From: Ceratothoa steindachneri
Taxonomy: Eukaryota > Arthropoda > Malacostraca > Isopoda > Cymothoidae
Length of the DNA: 64,000 nt
NCBI GenBank assembly: GCA_963969495.1
Contig: OZ018321.1
Location: forward strand, 132,526,293 to 132,590,292
Direction: 5' to 3'
Shown one piece after another: positions 63,966-64,000 of this stretch. The position numbers were made by a program, and so were the translations under genes. The stretch's first letter is position 1; every line of letters starts with the position of its first letter. The notes below the pieces were generated by a model, which was given only the letters and a program-made list of their open reading frames with translations, was not told the origin of the DNA and made no database searches.

Positions 63966-64000
63966 GGTCCGCGACGTATCCATGAACAAGCAACCGAGCT

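Overview
The window is eukaryotic nuclear DNA: very AT-rich, with GT-AG introns, eight long (TA)n tracts and a dense load of decayed transposable elements. The only host gene I can support is the 3' half of a biogenic-amine G-protein-coupled receptor on the + strand. Its TM6/TM7 sequence fits beta-adrenergic-like octopamine receptors, so the source is a protostome and most likely an arthropod. The repeat mix (mariner, Tc1 and Tc3-like elements, Penelope-like elements, Jockey-type LINEs, env-bearing LTR elements) suits a repeat-rich crustacean such as a copepod, but that narrower call is inference.

Layout of the receptor gene: three coding exons lie at 8807-9248 (third intracellular loop), 39720-39858 (TM6 to start of TM7) and 41571-41908 (rest of TM7, helix 8, tail, stop). 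Phases agree at both internal junctions. The first two are separated by a 30.5-kb intron, the last two by 1.7 kb. Exons for TM1-TM5 are left of the window. The C-terminal tail is unusually cysteine-rich.

0-8.8 kb: AT-rich DNA with a (TA)n tract, a truncated Tc1-like element (minus), a LINE 3' fragment and a dead DD34D mariner. 9.2-39.7 kb (the giant intron): an approximately 1-kb LTR-like block (minus); a dead Tc3-like element with matching inverted repeats and TA target site; a nearly identical 4.4-kb direct duplication (17037-21501 and 22323-26699) carrying a LINE ORF1 remnant tail-to-tail with an inverted LINE 3' end plus a foldback-like element; a second LTR-like block; two (TA)n tracts with a short inverted repeat; a dead hAT transposase; a LINE reverse-transcriptase relic; and another dead Tc1/mariner-type transposase. 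41.9-50 kb: the 3' flank, mostly unique AT-rich DNA, with a nine-unit, about 125-bp tandem array.

50-64 kb is a repeat graveyard: a LINE 5' part with ORF1, a GC-rich block of unknown origin, two mariner-type transposase fragments, a fragment of a cysteine-containing arthropod repeat protein, two converging Penelope-like GIY-YIG ends, an LTR element retaining a broken env-like gene but no visible gag-pol, a Ser/Thr-encoding minisatellite present at two sites, and a LINE RNase-H-type 3' end that interrupts the 3' LTR.

Apart from the receptor, no intact gene and no functioning multi-gene system is visible. The strongest items for a second look are the receptor tail, the recent duplication, the foldback-like element, the env-bearing LTR remnant and the minisatellite.
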